From Elysia chlorotica (taxonomy: Eukaryota; Mollusca; Gastropoda; Plakobranchidae): DNA of 64,000 bases. The position numbers and the translations under genes were made by a program. The stretch is taken from the NCBI GenBank assembly GCA_003991915.1, contig RQTK01000155.1, positions 236,328 to 300,327 of the forward strand, read 5' to 3'. The notes under the pieces were generated by a model. It did no database searches. It saw nothing but the letters and a program-made list of their open reading frames with translations, and was not told the DNA's origin. Positions within the stretch are counted from its first letter, which is position 1. Each line of letters begins with the position of its first letter. Positions 35,612 to 47,700 of the stretch are shown one piece after another.

Positions 35612-36433
35612 GAAAACGTTAATTTAGTCTTTCTTGAAACAAAAACACAGTGCGTGTAGCAAAATTTGTGTATAGGCCTACATGTAGTGATAGTGTACAG
35701 TACAAAGAGTATACTCCCGCCGTCTCCGTTATAATGATCTTTATGGAATATGTTCATTCGATATCCGATTGCGGATTACTATCAGTAGACTGTTTGTTAG
35801 ACTGTTTGATAAAAATTGTTAATTTTTTAAAATGGAATTTTCAAAAGAAAAAAACAATCTGTACTGTTCATCTCCGCATTATGGAATTATGCTCATTTGC
35901 TGACATTTTATTTTGTTTCCGATTCCGGATCAGTGCCATTAGGCATGTGATCATGCACATAAACAATATTTTACTTATTGATTTTGAACGAGATCTCAAA
36001 ATAACAGGCCTAATACATTGTAATAACAACAAAAACACAGTTTTCTCTTCCAACAGACCGGTCTGTAAATTTCGTTTTCCGCTAAAACGTACATAGGGTT
36101 TTCATTGTTTACAACTGAAAACGAGGCTACCGATAGACTTGGAAAAGAGAAAAACAAATCTTCAATTTTCATTCATCGGCAAGAACGAAGAAAACCTATT
36201 GCTAGCCAGCCATTGCCTATTGGATCTTGAGTCAGCCGAAGCTTTTTGAGAGCCCTTCACAAGCGACATCCATCTGAACTCAACTCTCTTGATTTGTGTG
36301 TTGTAGTATATTTTTTGAGCAGGATACACATTTCCCAACCCAACCTGAACATTATTTTAAGCCGAATCTTCGTGTGTGTTTGAAAATAAGAGTTGATCTA
36401 AACTGATTGTTGATCCCAAATCGTCAGTTCAAA

Positions 36434-39400
36434 ATGGCTTGCGGAGCAACTTTGAAAAGAAGTCTTGAATTTGATCCCCTTCACAGCCCATCTCAGGCAA
36501 CACCTATCAAAAGGAGAAGGTGTATGCCTTTGACCATGGTGCAAACGCCACCCCCAACGAAAATCCACCAGCTTGCTCCATCACCATTTGCAGAGGTGTC
36601 TCCAAAACTGACCAAAGGTAAGCCATCGACTTCTTTCAAGTTCACTGGTATTTCTTCCAGCCAGATAATTATTCTAACTCTAGATCTAGATCTAGATCAA
36701 AATCATAAACTCTAGATGTGTAGAACTAGGCCTAATTCATTTACATTTTTAGAAAGTTATTGAAGCCTCTAGATTTAGCCTACACATTCTTTTAAGCGAT
36801 TTGTAGGCCTAGATTCTAGATCTAGATCTAGACTAGATTCTAGATTGTATCTAGATCTAGAATCTAGATCTAGATCTAGAGTCTAGATCTAGATTGATTA
36901 TAAATATTGAATCCAGTTTCAACATCTAGATATAGGCCTATCTAGATTGTAACAAAGTGAAGTGAAAGAAAACATTAAGAAATTCGAAAGGGCAGAAGGT
37001 CTAGTCTAGATTTTAGAGAATTCATAAGATAAAATTTTATCTAGAGGAACTTCATTTTAAACAAAGTGGAACAAAACTTAAGAATTTCGAATGTGCAGTA
37101 GGCTAGATTTAGCTCTAGTAGGCCCACAGGCCTAATTCATTCAGATCAAGATCTGAAAATCTAGAGGTCTAGATTCGAGATCTAAAAGTGCCATACACGC
37201 CCATAGCATCCCTTTTCCTCTTGACTTGTACAGTTCCGTATACTATGAGCAGCCATGTCTGACTTCTATTCTGTATTTAGAAGTCAAATAGGTGAATCAT
37301 ATCTAAATCTTAATCAAGAATCTGGCAAGATTAGAATTGACATTTAGCTCTAGATCTAGATCTAGATCTAAATGGTGACCACTTAAATTTTATAAGTTAT
37401 ATCGCTCTCATGCATGAATGATCAAATCATTTTGCATTGTTGGCACACCCTACGCAAATGGTATTGAATGTTTTTCCAGAGGCTTTGGACCGATTAACAA
37501 TTATTTATAAGCAATGTAAACAATGTAACATTTCAAAAAGAGCCACGGAGTCATAAAATGTACCCCGAGGTTATGGAAAGTCATAACTTGCATATTATTA
37601 GTAGCCTATAACCCAACATATCTTTTTAGTTACTTAGGTCAATTGATTATAAATTTTTATTAGAAAAATGGTCAGGATGTTAAACTCCTGTACACAAACC
37701 ATTAATTCATATTTAGTTTAGTGTTCCACGACACTGAAAGAATGGAATAATTGCAATGGTAAAACTTCTGCGTATAATTTTTCTTTCTAAATCACTAAGC
37801 ACCTTTTTCTTTTTCTTGTAGAGGAGATAGCAGCTAGGATCGGCTCTGAATTAAAGCGCATCCAAAGAAGAAAGCAACTTGTTTACCCAAGTTCCCTTAG
37901 CCCTCCCCTCACTACCTGTGCTGCTTTAGGACGACAAAGCCCACCTATTAACTCGGATCTCCTTGCAAGTGTGGCATCTGCATCGGCTAGTGACTTTCCA
38001 TCTTCCTCACAACCAAGCTCTTCAGGAATGAGCTCCCCAAAGCAAAAAGATGTTCCACTGTTTACTTTCAAGCAGGTTGCCATGATTTGTGAACGTATGG
38101 TACGCGACCATGAAGACAAAATCAGGGAGCAGTATGATAAAGTTCTCAATAATAAATTATCAGGTATTTTTCTTCTTTTTTTTTTACATAAATTTAATAA
38201 ATCATGTTTATTTTTATACCATGTATTTTGTAATATATCCATTTTATCACGTCTTTATTATTTTATCCTAAAATGGATATTCCCTTACTCTTTATTTCCA
38301 GTGTAAGCTAATTTTTTCTTCAGGTATGGTGCATTGATTGATTGAAATTGCCATCATACAAAACAGTTATGCGCAAGAATGGATACATTTGCAAGATTTT
38401 TCCTTATCGAGCATGTTTGGCCTATGCAATGGAATTATTATTATTAAGACCCATGATTTGAGTCCCAGTGCCATTCCAGTGGACAGTAGCCTACTTGAAG
38501 CTGTTTGATTGGTGTACCAATGAAATGAGAGAGGAAGGGGAGATGGTGCTGCATAATATGATGGTTTAATAGTGGACTCAACTAAAAGAGATCTATTCTA
38601 GGTGGGGATTGCAAATGACACACAGTGGCAAATACCCAGTATTTGACAAGAAGGCATGATAGTCAATACAATCGCTACTAGTTGGCTAGTGAAAGTTGAG
38701 CAACTATAGGAGAAAATATCAAAAATACATAAAGAAGACATGTACAGAATTTCAGTTTTTTATTTCAATCAAAACAAGCTAATAGCTATTCCGTCAAAAG
38801 CTATTACAAAGTAAAGAATTTGAATCCACAAATAGATCTGTCACTGCAAGTCGAGTTTTTTGGGTACCTTTGATTACCACGTGGGCCTGCACTGTATTAA
38901 CTTTAACATTTTTGACGTTGATAAATTTTAACATGACATAAGAACTTGTAGATATATAAAATAAAAGTATCCCAATTCTAGGTCATGTTTAAAATTGACA
39001 CTAAAACAAAGCTTCATAGAGTTCATTTTATTAATGTAAAACTTTTAAGATATAATACAAAATCAGGGACATATTAATACTTTTTAGCATGAATCTTGGA
39101 TGCAAATACATATATACTGATAGGTAGTTTGAAAAAAATGTTTGATTGGGCTCAGATGATCTGTACATTTAAATTGCATTAGTAGACCCCCCCCCCCGTT
39201 AAAAGACGTTAAAAACACAAATATCAGTTGTAATTACAGCATATTTTTAGACAAGTTTTTGTTGTTGTTGTTTTTTTGTTTGTTGAAAAAATTCACCGTT
39301 TGTCTATTTTTTTTTGGGGGGGGGGGGTCTCTTAGGAGACTCGCTCTTTTCATACCCGAGACAGAAATTTGGCTTTTTTGGAGTCTTTGGCACTGAACGG

Positions 39401-41898
39401 CCTGTGCTTGCATCATCAAACCACCCGTGCAGATAAATCTAGTTCTTGCTACAGTTTGGTTCTTCTTAGTAATAACAGGCGAAAATGAATCTTTGTCCTC
39501 TAAGTCAGTGTCCGATTGCTGATTGGTGGACAGTGTCTCTCACAGGGTCCCCTCTATACATTCCCCCAGCTTCAAAGGGCTTATGAGACATTTATAATAA
39601 TGGCATACTTCCCAACTCGTATCTGTTTTTGGCTCAAGACCACAATGAGCCATGGAAGTAATTTTGATACTCTGCGAGTAGAAGCACAATGGTTAGATCT
39701 ATGTTGCCTTTAGAAATTATTCTGTAGTCTTAGAAAACATAAACCGTGCGCAGCGCATGATGCTATGATACAGAAAACCGTCTTCATCATTAACATCGTC
39801 ATCATCATCATTATTATTATAATTTTATTGACATTATTGTATTGATATTGTTAATGTTAGTGTTATGATCATTATTATTGTCACTGTATTAAAGTTATTA
39901 TGAATTGGGGATGCCAGTGGTGGTGGTGGTTATGATGATGACTATATGTGCGACTACCATAGGGATAGCCTGTTGGCTATTAGTCCGGTTACCTAACAAA
40001 AAGCCACTTTTAAAGATATTAGGTGGACCCAGTGTTGGTGATATCAACTCAAGTGTCTACAGAAAAAAAAAAAATTGGAATACCCATAGGAGTTAGTTTG
40101 TGCAATACACAAGGTCATCTAGTCAGAATTAGATAGGTTACCTCAAGCTTGAGTACCAATTGCTGAGACATTGTCAAGATTCTCCCACAGTGGACTGTTT
40201 GCAGTTCACACAAAAATGTTCTTAGGGACTTTGCCTCTACAATGCTAGAATTTAACCATTATTCAGAGATTCAGGAAAAACTGTTTTTATACCAGTGTAT
40301 GCATTCCCCTTCTTTTTTTTTAAAAACAATTTTAGATCAGGATGATGACAAGAATTGCCTGTTGTTGAGGACTATTTTTTTTTAGCAGAACACCGCATGT
40401 TATTCAGATTTTTACAACAAATTCAGATTTTTCGACAAAATCGTTCTGTTCAGATTTTCTTTTCCTGCAGTGTGGCAGGTATGCAAGAACGATCAAACTA
40501 TCCTATATAAGCTTAGGGGAACTAAATCACTAAGTCTTGACAGGTGCTCTATGTGATTTTGCATGTCAAATTGATGACAAATTGAAAAATATTGTCTTTT
40601 TTGTACCTTAGTCCAAATTACCAGGTGTATTGCCAGTATTCTTAAATACTTGTTTAATTTCCAGTATGGGATCTAAAAGAGGATGGAACTTAGTTTTTTG
40701 AATAATATGCATTAGTTCTGTGACAAAAAAAGTTCATGTCTTTTATTTACTGTCTGCAACCATAATATCAATATGTTAATTATATTGATTAGAAGAAGAA
40801 GAAAAAAACACCTAATTGCGTGGTTGTTTTCAAATTATTGCCATTTTTATCTGCGGGTGGTTTTCTTAAATATAACATACAATTTCAATACATTATAAAT
40901 CTTAGAGGCTATTAGTGTAAGCATCTTGATTCCCTGTGGAACACCTGGGGCCGCAGCAAACCCCCTCCACAGAATTCGGTTCTGGCTAGTCCTCGGTGCT
41001 TCGCCATTAAGACTGCTTCGGACATTCGACCTTGCGTTTACCGTACCAATATTTGGATTATTACAATAAAAATAAAAAAGAACAATATTTGTGTGCACAT
41101 AATTTGCGTACATAAATGTGCACTGTTTGTATTAGACCATCTAACTCATTGGAAACTAAAGTTTTGATCCGTCCAGACAACCCCTGGGGGCATGATTTAA
41201 AAAATCACTATACCTTAATTATTCAATATTTTTTTTTTTAATTTTTAAAAATTACAATATGAACATAGGATCCTTACTCTTGGTTCCCAAACTCTATCAC
41301 AATGTAAGAGTCAACCAATATCTTACACAATATGATTTAAAAGTTGTTATTTACTGTCTGTTAGATTTTGATGTTCAGTTTAAATTGGGCCAAATTAAAA
41401 TGACTTTTTAAAGTGTTTGACAAGATATTTAGCAACTTTTTAACACTTTATAGAAATTTTCATTCTCTAGCTACCAACTTGTTGCTTAAAAAAAACAAAA
41501 ATGATAATTTGTGGGGAAAAATGTAAGATTGTAATGCAATTAAATGAGACTGGTGCACTGCAAATGCATTTAGCTGTCCAGAGATGAATGCACAGTAGTA
41601 TAATTGTATAAGTAAAATGAAACAGGCTTTGGATATAAAATTTAAATATTTGAGATAAACTATAGCTTTGTAGCAACTATTTCTGGACACAAATTCCTTT
41701 TTTTCTTTTTACAATCACTGTTTGATATAAACTTAAGATTAAAAAAAAATGGGCTGTCCCCAAGTGGTTTTGCTTGAGCAAGAATTCACTAAAAAAAATT
41801 TTTGATATGACTTTGTTCTTTAAAATTAATTTTTTTTTCATTTATTCCCAAATTTTGATTTAAGTTTTGATTACTTGTTTTTTTCAGACGTTTCCTAA
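36434..41898 (+). CDS. akirin: Akirin, nuclear transcription cofactor (exons 1, 2 and last seen; one exon not found)
   Basis: Akirins are small nuclear proteins that bridge NF-kB or developmental transcription factors to chromatin remodellers. Exon 1 (36434-36617) encodes [20 protein letters not shown], a basic KRRRC nuclear signal and the conserved [13 protein letters not shown]. Exon 2 (37822-38163) starts in phase ([20 protein letters not shown]) and ends [20 protein letters not shown] then [15 protein letters not shown], splitting a codon that should become Glu. The exon that should follow (EQYDAF...RR-type sequence) is not visible between 38164 and 41887. At 41888 a CAG acceptor is followed by AC GTT TCC TAA, which completes the invariant akirin terminus Tyr-Val-Ser and stop. 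The ATG at 36434 gives the universal MACG start; the in-frame ATG at 36407 is upstream. Confidence 0.92.
36680..37370. repeat. AGATCT/TCTAGA-rich patch 2 in akirin intron 1
   Basis: Clusters of TCTAGATCTAGA-like runs, densest at 36815-36895 and 37350-37372, lie within the first akirin intron (36618-37821). Between them the DNA is AT-rich with no open frame of note. Confidence 0.85.
38164..41887. other. Akirin intron(s); expected internal exon not recognised
   Basis: I looked for a coding block for the EQYDAF/KF/DQI/RRFG region and found none. The interval contains C and G runs near 39187 and 39318, an AT-rich ATC/ATT zone near 39785-39900, and a GC-richer patch at 40930-41045 that could be a worn transposon scrap. 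Open frames here are short and not similar to anything I know. Confidence 0.5.
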
Positions 41899-43985
41899 TG
41901 CTGAGGGCATGCTGGCTGGGGAATCTCTTCGTTGTGTATTTTTTTCAAGGGGTTTGTCTAGAAACCATAGGTGAGGAACTGAGATGGAAGCATTGGTTGC
42001 TCATCAAAGGCTTTCAAAGACAAGGGAAAGAGGCAGTCATTTTTTAAAGAACTCATTATGGTAGTGTTGAAAGAAGAGAAACTGGAGCCAAGTCTCAACT
42101 ATGGAGCTATAATGCACAGACTGTTACAGAGCCAGAAATTTCCCAAAGAACAAATTCTTAAGGACATTTTTTTTCAAGACGCAACATTTTCACTGTATAA
42201 AATATTCTTTGGGAAACTTTGGAATGAAATCTCTCAATGAACAAGTGGAAAGTGACGGACTAGAGCTCAATTTGGCTTATGCTATAGTTTCTTTCCTGAG
42301 TGTGAGATGAGCAACACGAATTATTCTTAATTTAACTTCAAATGTGAGGCTTTTGAGTCTTGCATTTAAATATCCTGTTACTTAAAAGAATTACTTTTTG
42401 ACACACCATTTGAATCTATTTTTTAAGTTAATATTCCAGCAAAAGTTTATTTTATGTTTTATTTTTTTTTTTTGTCGTGGAAAAAAGTTGAGAAATGCAA
42501 ATGGAGCAAACTAAGATTTTTTCAGACAAAATTAGCAGAGATTTTTTGTGGTGACTGCGTGTATGTTTCTGTTGTAAAACATTTATCATATATAATCAAA
42601 TACTTTGAATATTACTGATGTTATATTTTGAGAAATGTCTCAGATATATTATGATGGCAAATGTTATATACAAAGCCTTTTCAAAGAACAGCGGTTCTTG
42701 ATTTCAGTTTCATACAGTTGACTGTCAATCAAACACACTGGATATCAACAGCCCAGTAGTTATACCTTCACTGTATGTACATGTATATATGTATTTTGAT
42801 AACGCCGTATAATGCAATTATGTGTTTTATACATGTTTAACTTTACCCCTCCATCTATTAAAATTGTCTTTGACGGAGCATCTGTTTGCTTACAATTGAC
42901 ATCCCAAAACAAATCAATTTTTTTATTTGAAGAGGGGACAAAAAAGGGGTTCAATAATGAATAGATTATGACTGTGTAGTAAGTAAACAATTTGACTAAA
43001 GAATGATGATATGCTAACTTAGTTATTGCGAAAATTGTATTCTGTCTTCCCATTGCATTTTCAAAACAGTTGCATAGATCTTGAAAATTTTGATTTTTAT
43101 TTCCAAATTTTTCTTTCATTTATTTTGGAATTTTTTCGTTGAACTTAGTTAAGGACGTTCATATATTACAATAGAATTGATGCTTTGTTTCAATAAATTG
43201 CATCAGTTCTGATTTGCATGTGGACATTTTATGTCTGTTGCCTTTATTGCTAAAAGTAAAGCAATTTAAGTACATGTAATGAAACTTGTGACTTTTAACC
43301 CGATTCTTCTATGTTGGAATCCTGGCAAGTATATATATTGTATCATAAATGGGTCTGATGGGGATTGGGTTTTTTATTTAGCTTGATTCATTTTGATATT
43401 TTTGTATATATTCAATGACCGGTTTATTTTTAAGGAATTGAGAATCTTGATCTAGTTTTTGAAAAGTGGTAAACAACTGGAAACTTTTGCTAGATCTTTC
43501 CAGATTTGGTAATTTGAAATGAAATTGTCTTGAATTTCCACTGAATGTTCTGGACTCCATTCAAAGGTACTTATTTGCAGGGTTCCCACACTCGATGATT
43601 GGTTGCAAAACATTTTTGTTCACCAAACAGTTAGAACTACAAAATACCAGGTGATGTGGGAGGATATTGACAGAATTATTACATGCATGCCTTTTTTTTT
43701 TTTACCTCTCTGTAAATATTAGTCGGATAGTAAAATGCTTGCCTTGTATCAATAACCCTTTTGCTTAAATTGTTCCTTTGTTTCACTATTAGGAGAGAAA
43801 GGGTGGATTTAATTCAGCTTTTTTTCTTCAAAGTAGACTTCTGTAGCTCAGTACTAAATTTTTCAGCTCAATGACACCTGAAGTGCACTTTATATCTTCA
43901 TAGCCATCTGCTGATTACAAGTTGAATCTAATTGTGTGGGGTGGTTGGTATTTCTAAACCTGATCTGTATTAGTTCGGCAATCAT
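41899..43985. other. Akirin 3' UTR and downstream flank
   Basis: It follows the akirin stop codon directly. CAATAAATTG at about 43192-43201 could serve as a poly(A) signal. No other coding potential seen: the frames at 42058 and 42760 are AT-rich and unsupported. Confidence 0.5.
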
Positions 43986-43989
43986 TGAT

Positions 43990-44192
43990 TTGATTTATTT
44001 GTTTCCTAATGTCCATCATCGGCAACTGGTCTATATGTCGCGGATTGGTCTTAAGAGTGACAATTTTACATTCTGCCAAACAAAGGCTGAGAGAAGGTAC
44101 CTAGTTTTAGACAAGAGATCGAACCAGGGACCTACTGATTAGACCTAGATAGGACAGCACACTTTACCATTGAGCTAGCTCTTCCCCTCCAT
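43990..44192 (-). mobile_element. tRNA-derived SINE, family 2
   Basis: On the minus strand the head reads GAGCTAGCTCAATGGTAAAG (box A, TAGCTCAATGG) and about 35 bases later GGTCCCTGGTTCGATCTC (box B). The D-arm, anticodon-arm and T-arm spacing is tRNA-like, but the sequence differs from family 1. The body runs on for about 130 bases with an unclear end. Confidence 0.7.
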
Positions 44193-44553
44193 TATAAGAC
44201 ATTGTCTAATATATTAATAGAAAGATTTAGTGATGGATGTGTTGCTATATTTTTTGTTTGCACATGTCAACCACGGTATATTGCATAGTAATACAAAACC
44301 TACAGCAGAGGTGTTTTGTATCGCAGATTCAGGAACCACACACTAAGGGGCTTGTTTTTTTTAAAGACTTTTCTATGTATCAAAAATATGTTATTAAACA
44401 CAAGTAGGCCCTGGTTTAAATTGTGAGAACAAAGGAAAATAATTACAAATCTATACCAAATATATAACTCATACTTATATGACTTTTTGTTATGTAAAAA
44501 TTCACAGAGTAAGAAATCATCTGATTGTTTATGTTCTGTTCTTTATAATTGAA

Positions 44554-44797
44554 GTTGGGTTGGTTTAACGTCCAACAGCAGCACTCTGTAGGCTACATTG
44601 TGGACGGACCCCAAGACGGACGTCTGACAACTGTATGTGCTGCCACACACGAGACAGGACGGGGATACCATGACTCCCCAGCCGGTCACATTATACTGAC
44701 ACCGACCCAACCAGTAGGGAACGCAACGGCCAGGATTCGAACTCGGAACCTTTTGCGTCAGAAGCCGATGTTCTACCCCTGGACCACCGCGCCCCCC
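44554..44797 (-). mobile_element. tRNA-derived SINE, family 1
   Basis: It is a near full-length inverted copy of the element at 33267-33517. It starts GTTGGGTTGGTTTAACGTCC, contains GGATTCGAACTCGG (box B complement) and ends in the tRNA head complement CCACCGCGCCCCC. The 85-codon open frame across it is a by-product. Confidence 0.88.
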
Positions 44798-44799
44798 TA

Positions 44800-47700
44800 C
44801 TTTTAAATAAATGTGTCCCTCTTTGCTATTATTAGTAATCTATGATATAGAATAATGACCCCCCCCTTCATAATTGAGAATGAAAGCTCTTTTTTCTAGA
44901 TTTATTTCTGAATATTTATATTCTTTATTATAAATTAATAAGTATTGTATAATGATTAATAATGCTAGTAGGCATGTTATCATGTACATTTATGTAAATT
45001 GACATCAGTTGAAATGAAAAATACCAATGAAATATTTTAAGTATCACAATGTTTCTGATATCAATAAAGGATATACATGGGTGCAAGTTAGCTGCCTGGA
45101 CTACGGCATTGGGGTCTGCCGGCAGTATCTGATTAATCCTGATGCTGTAGTTAGGCGAAAAAAAAAAAAATCAAGTACTGGACGAACAAACTTTCAATGA
45201 AAATAGAAGTGCGTTTTCGGTTTTGTGGTTGAAATTGGTCTAATGTACAAAAACCATATACTGGTGGGTAAATAAAGTTTCTTTTGCTAACTTTGGAACA
45301 AATGCATTAATGTACATGTAAGATGTGGTCCGCTAACTAGAATCATTCATGTCCTTTTGTGTATGAAGCATTAAGTTTCGAATTCCAATTTTGCAATCTT
45401 TCATCAATAATCTCCATTCTAACTTGAGCTCTTTTGTGTGATCATGTCAAATCTATAATAGTTTGATTCAAGACACTAATATTGCTTGCTGCAAAGCTTT
45501 TAGCTCATAATTTTAATGACCAGTTGAGCGCAACATGTTTAGAAAGATTTATTTATCTTCTTATAGCAAGTGCCAGACTGGTTCATGATCTAGCTCCGTT
45601 GATCTTGCTTTCGTGCTTTTTAGGTACAGCAAAGAATTTAATCATGGTGCTGGATTAAAAACAAAACATCTCAGGTAGAGATAATGATTTTCATTACTTA
45701 AATCCTATTTTTGTTTGTTTTTACTTATGCCTGTAGTTTGTCATAAATGCTTAAATACAAGAATGCATTGCATTTGCAAACTGTTATTGAATGCATTGTG
45801 AATTAAAGCTTTGGTCATATTGATCATATCATTTATTTTTCTAGCTATAGTTTGGGCCTCAGTTTCCTTATCAATTTCATTCCTCAACCTAAATAACTTG
45901 AATCCTTTTCATATATTTGCACCAGCTGAGATTGGAACCTTATACTGCAGAGCATTACTGACTGACCTTTTTGACAGTACTGAATCATATTAGAGATGTG
46001 ATTTAGTTCACCTGTTTTAAATGTAGGATTCTTTAATTCCATATTTATAGGCAAGTTCGTACATTTTGATAAAGCTAAGAGCTCAAGTAAGATTCCTTTT
46101 GTCATGCTTTTATCGACAATGTTGTCACAAAAAAATTGTTTCTCTTGAGACAGTTTAAAAACACAATTTATCATGTGCTCACGGTATAAGATTCACAGAG
46201 GCTTTAATGAATATTAAACCCTGCTCTGGTTTGTAGTTTCGAGGATGTGCGTGACTCAACTATGAGCTTGAAGGAAATAAGGCCATACTTGAGTAGTTGA
46301 CAGAATGAATTGAATTATGAATTTGTGTGTAAAGCCTTAGAGTATTGCATAAAGACTAGTGGTAAAAAATATGTGTCATTTTCTAGTACATCACTACATT
46401 TAATTGCCTGTACATAATATTTTCGAAATACCAGAAAAAGTGATTTTTGCATGAATTGAAGAGAACATAAAACATTTTGAGATAGAAATGACCAACTTAT
46501 CTGTGTCACAGTCAAATTATATGCATTTTTATGTAGTATTCTAAATACTAGAACAACACCTTTTTCTTTTATCTCTAACATACTTCATTTTCTTTTGCTA
46601 ATTGGAAGTGTATTGATATATATGTTTATCTGCGTCACTGGTTACAAAAGCGCTTTACTGGCTGCCATTCCTGTATGCACAGAATACCCAAACAAGTTTT
46701 ATTTGGGTCTCTCCAGCACTACTGTTCAGCACAGGAAGAAGCTGTAACCCGAACAGCTACTACTTTTGGGCATATGCTTTAAAAAGTTGTATGGGCTGTT
46801 CATTGCTTATGTCGGTGCATTTGAAAAGTTCAATCAGTAGCAAAGCGAGATCCTCCAAAGGTCCCTTGTTCAATTCCCTTATTGGTATACATGTACATGA
46901 CCTTCTTGAATTTCACTCTACTGTTTGAGTTGGTAGTGTGACTCGCCAAATTAATTACATGTATGTATGGTCACTGGGTTCGACTCAGGATTTTTTTTTT
47001 GGCCAAAAGTTTATCATGAATATTGATCATTATCATGTTTGAGGCACACATTTTTTTTTTACAGTAATACGCTTACCACTGGCTACATGCAAATAAGTAT
47101 ATATTATGGTGTAATTAGGTTAATAAACTTAAAAAGGGATTGTGGTGTTAACATGTCCAGTTCATAGAATTCTGAAATAGGAGATTTTAGATTTCTTACT
47201 TACAAATTACTCACATATATCATGGGAGGTCAGCTTTTAAAAAAAAAAATCATCTTTTCAGTTATTGCAAATATCATATGATCATTTTCATTCATGTATG
47301 AACAAGCGTTTAGTGCATGAATCTTATCTAATGAATCATACCATTTTCTTTTTTTAATTTTATCTATATAAAATATTATTTATGTCAAATGAAAAATGCA
47401 TCAGAAATCTGCATTGTGTGAGATGAGGCCTGTGCCATCTTATTGATGCACTACTACTAGTGTGGTTGGAAAGAGGGTGAGATTAGAACTTAGAGCGTGA
47501 AAGTTGCTGGGGCAAGTTTTTCCATTGCTGGGCTGTGTGTGATTTGAAAGTTTGAGTAGTCTATTGTCTTTTTCTTTCCTTTTTGATAAATACGCCTGTT
47601 TGATTTCCAATGCAGTTTATTTTTTTAAACATTTGATGACTGGCATTAAAGTTCACTGGTCAAATTATAATAGTCGGCGTTTCTTTTTCTTTTTTTTTTA

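Noticed and set aside
40930-41060. GC-richer patch with a minus-strand frame ([17 protein letters not shown])
   Set aside because: It looks vaguely like the end of a LINE protein (WR motif), but too little matches to name a family.
44549-44806. 85-codon open frame
   Set aside because: It falls entirely on the inverted SINE; the Pol III promoter boxes and sister copies explain it better.
46830-46990. tRNA-like B boxes (GGTCCCTTGTTCAATTCCC and GGGTTCGACTC)
   Set aside because: No matching A box at a proper distance and no repeated body; too worn to call.
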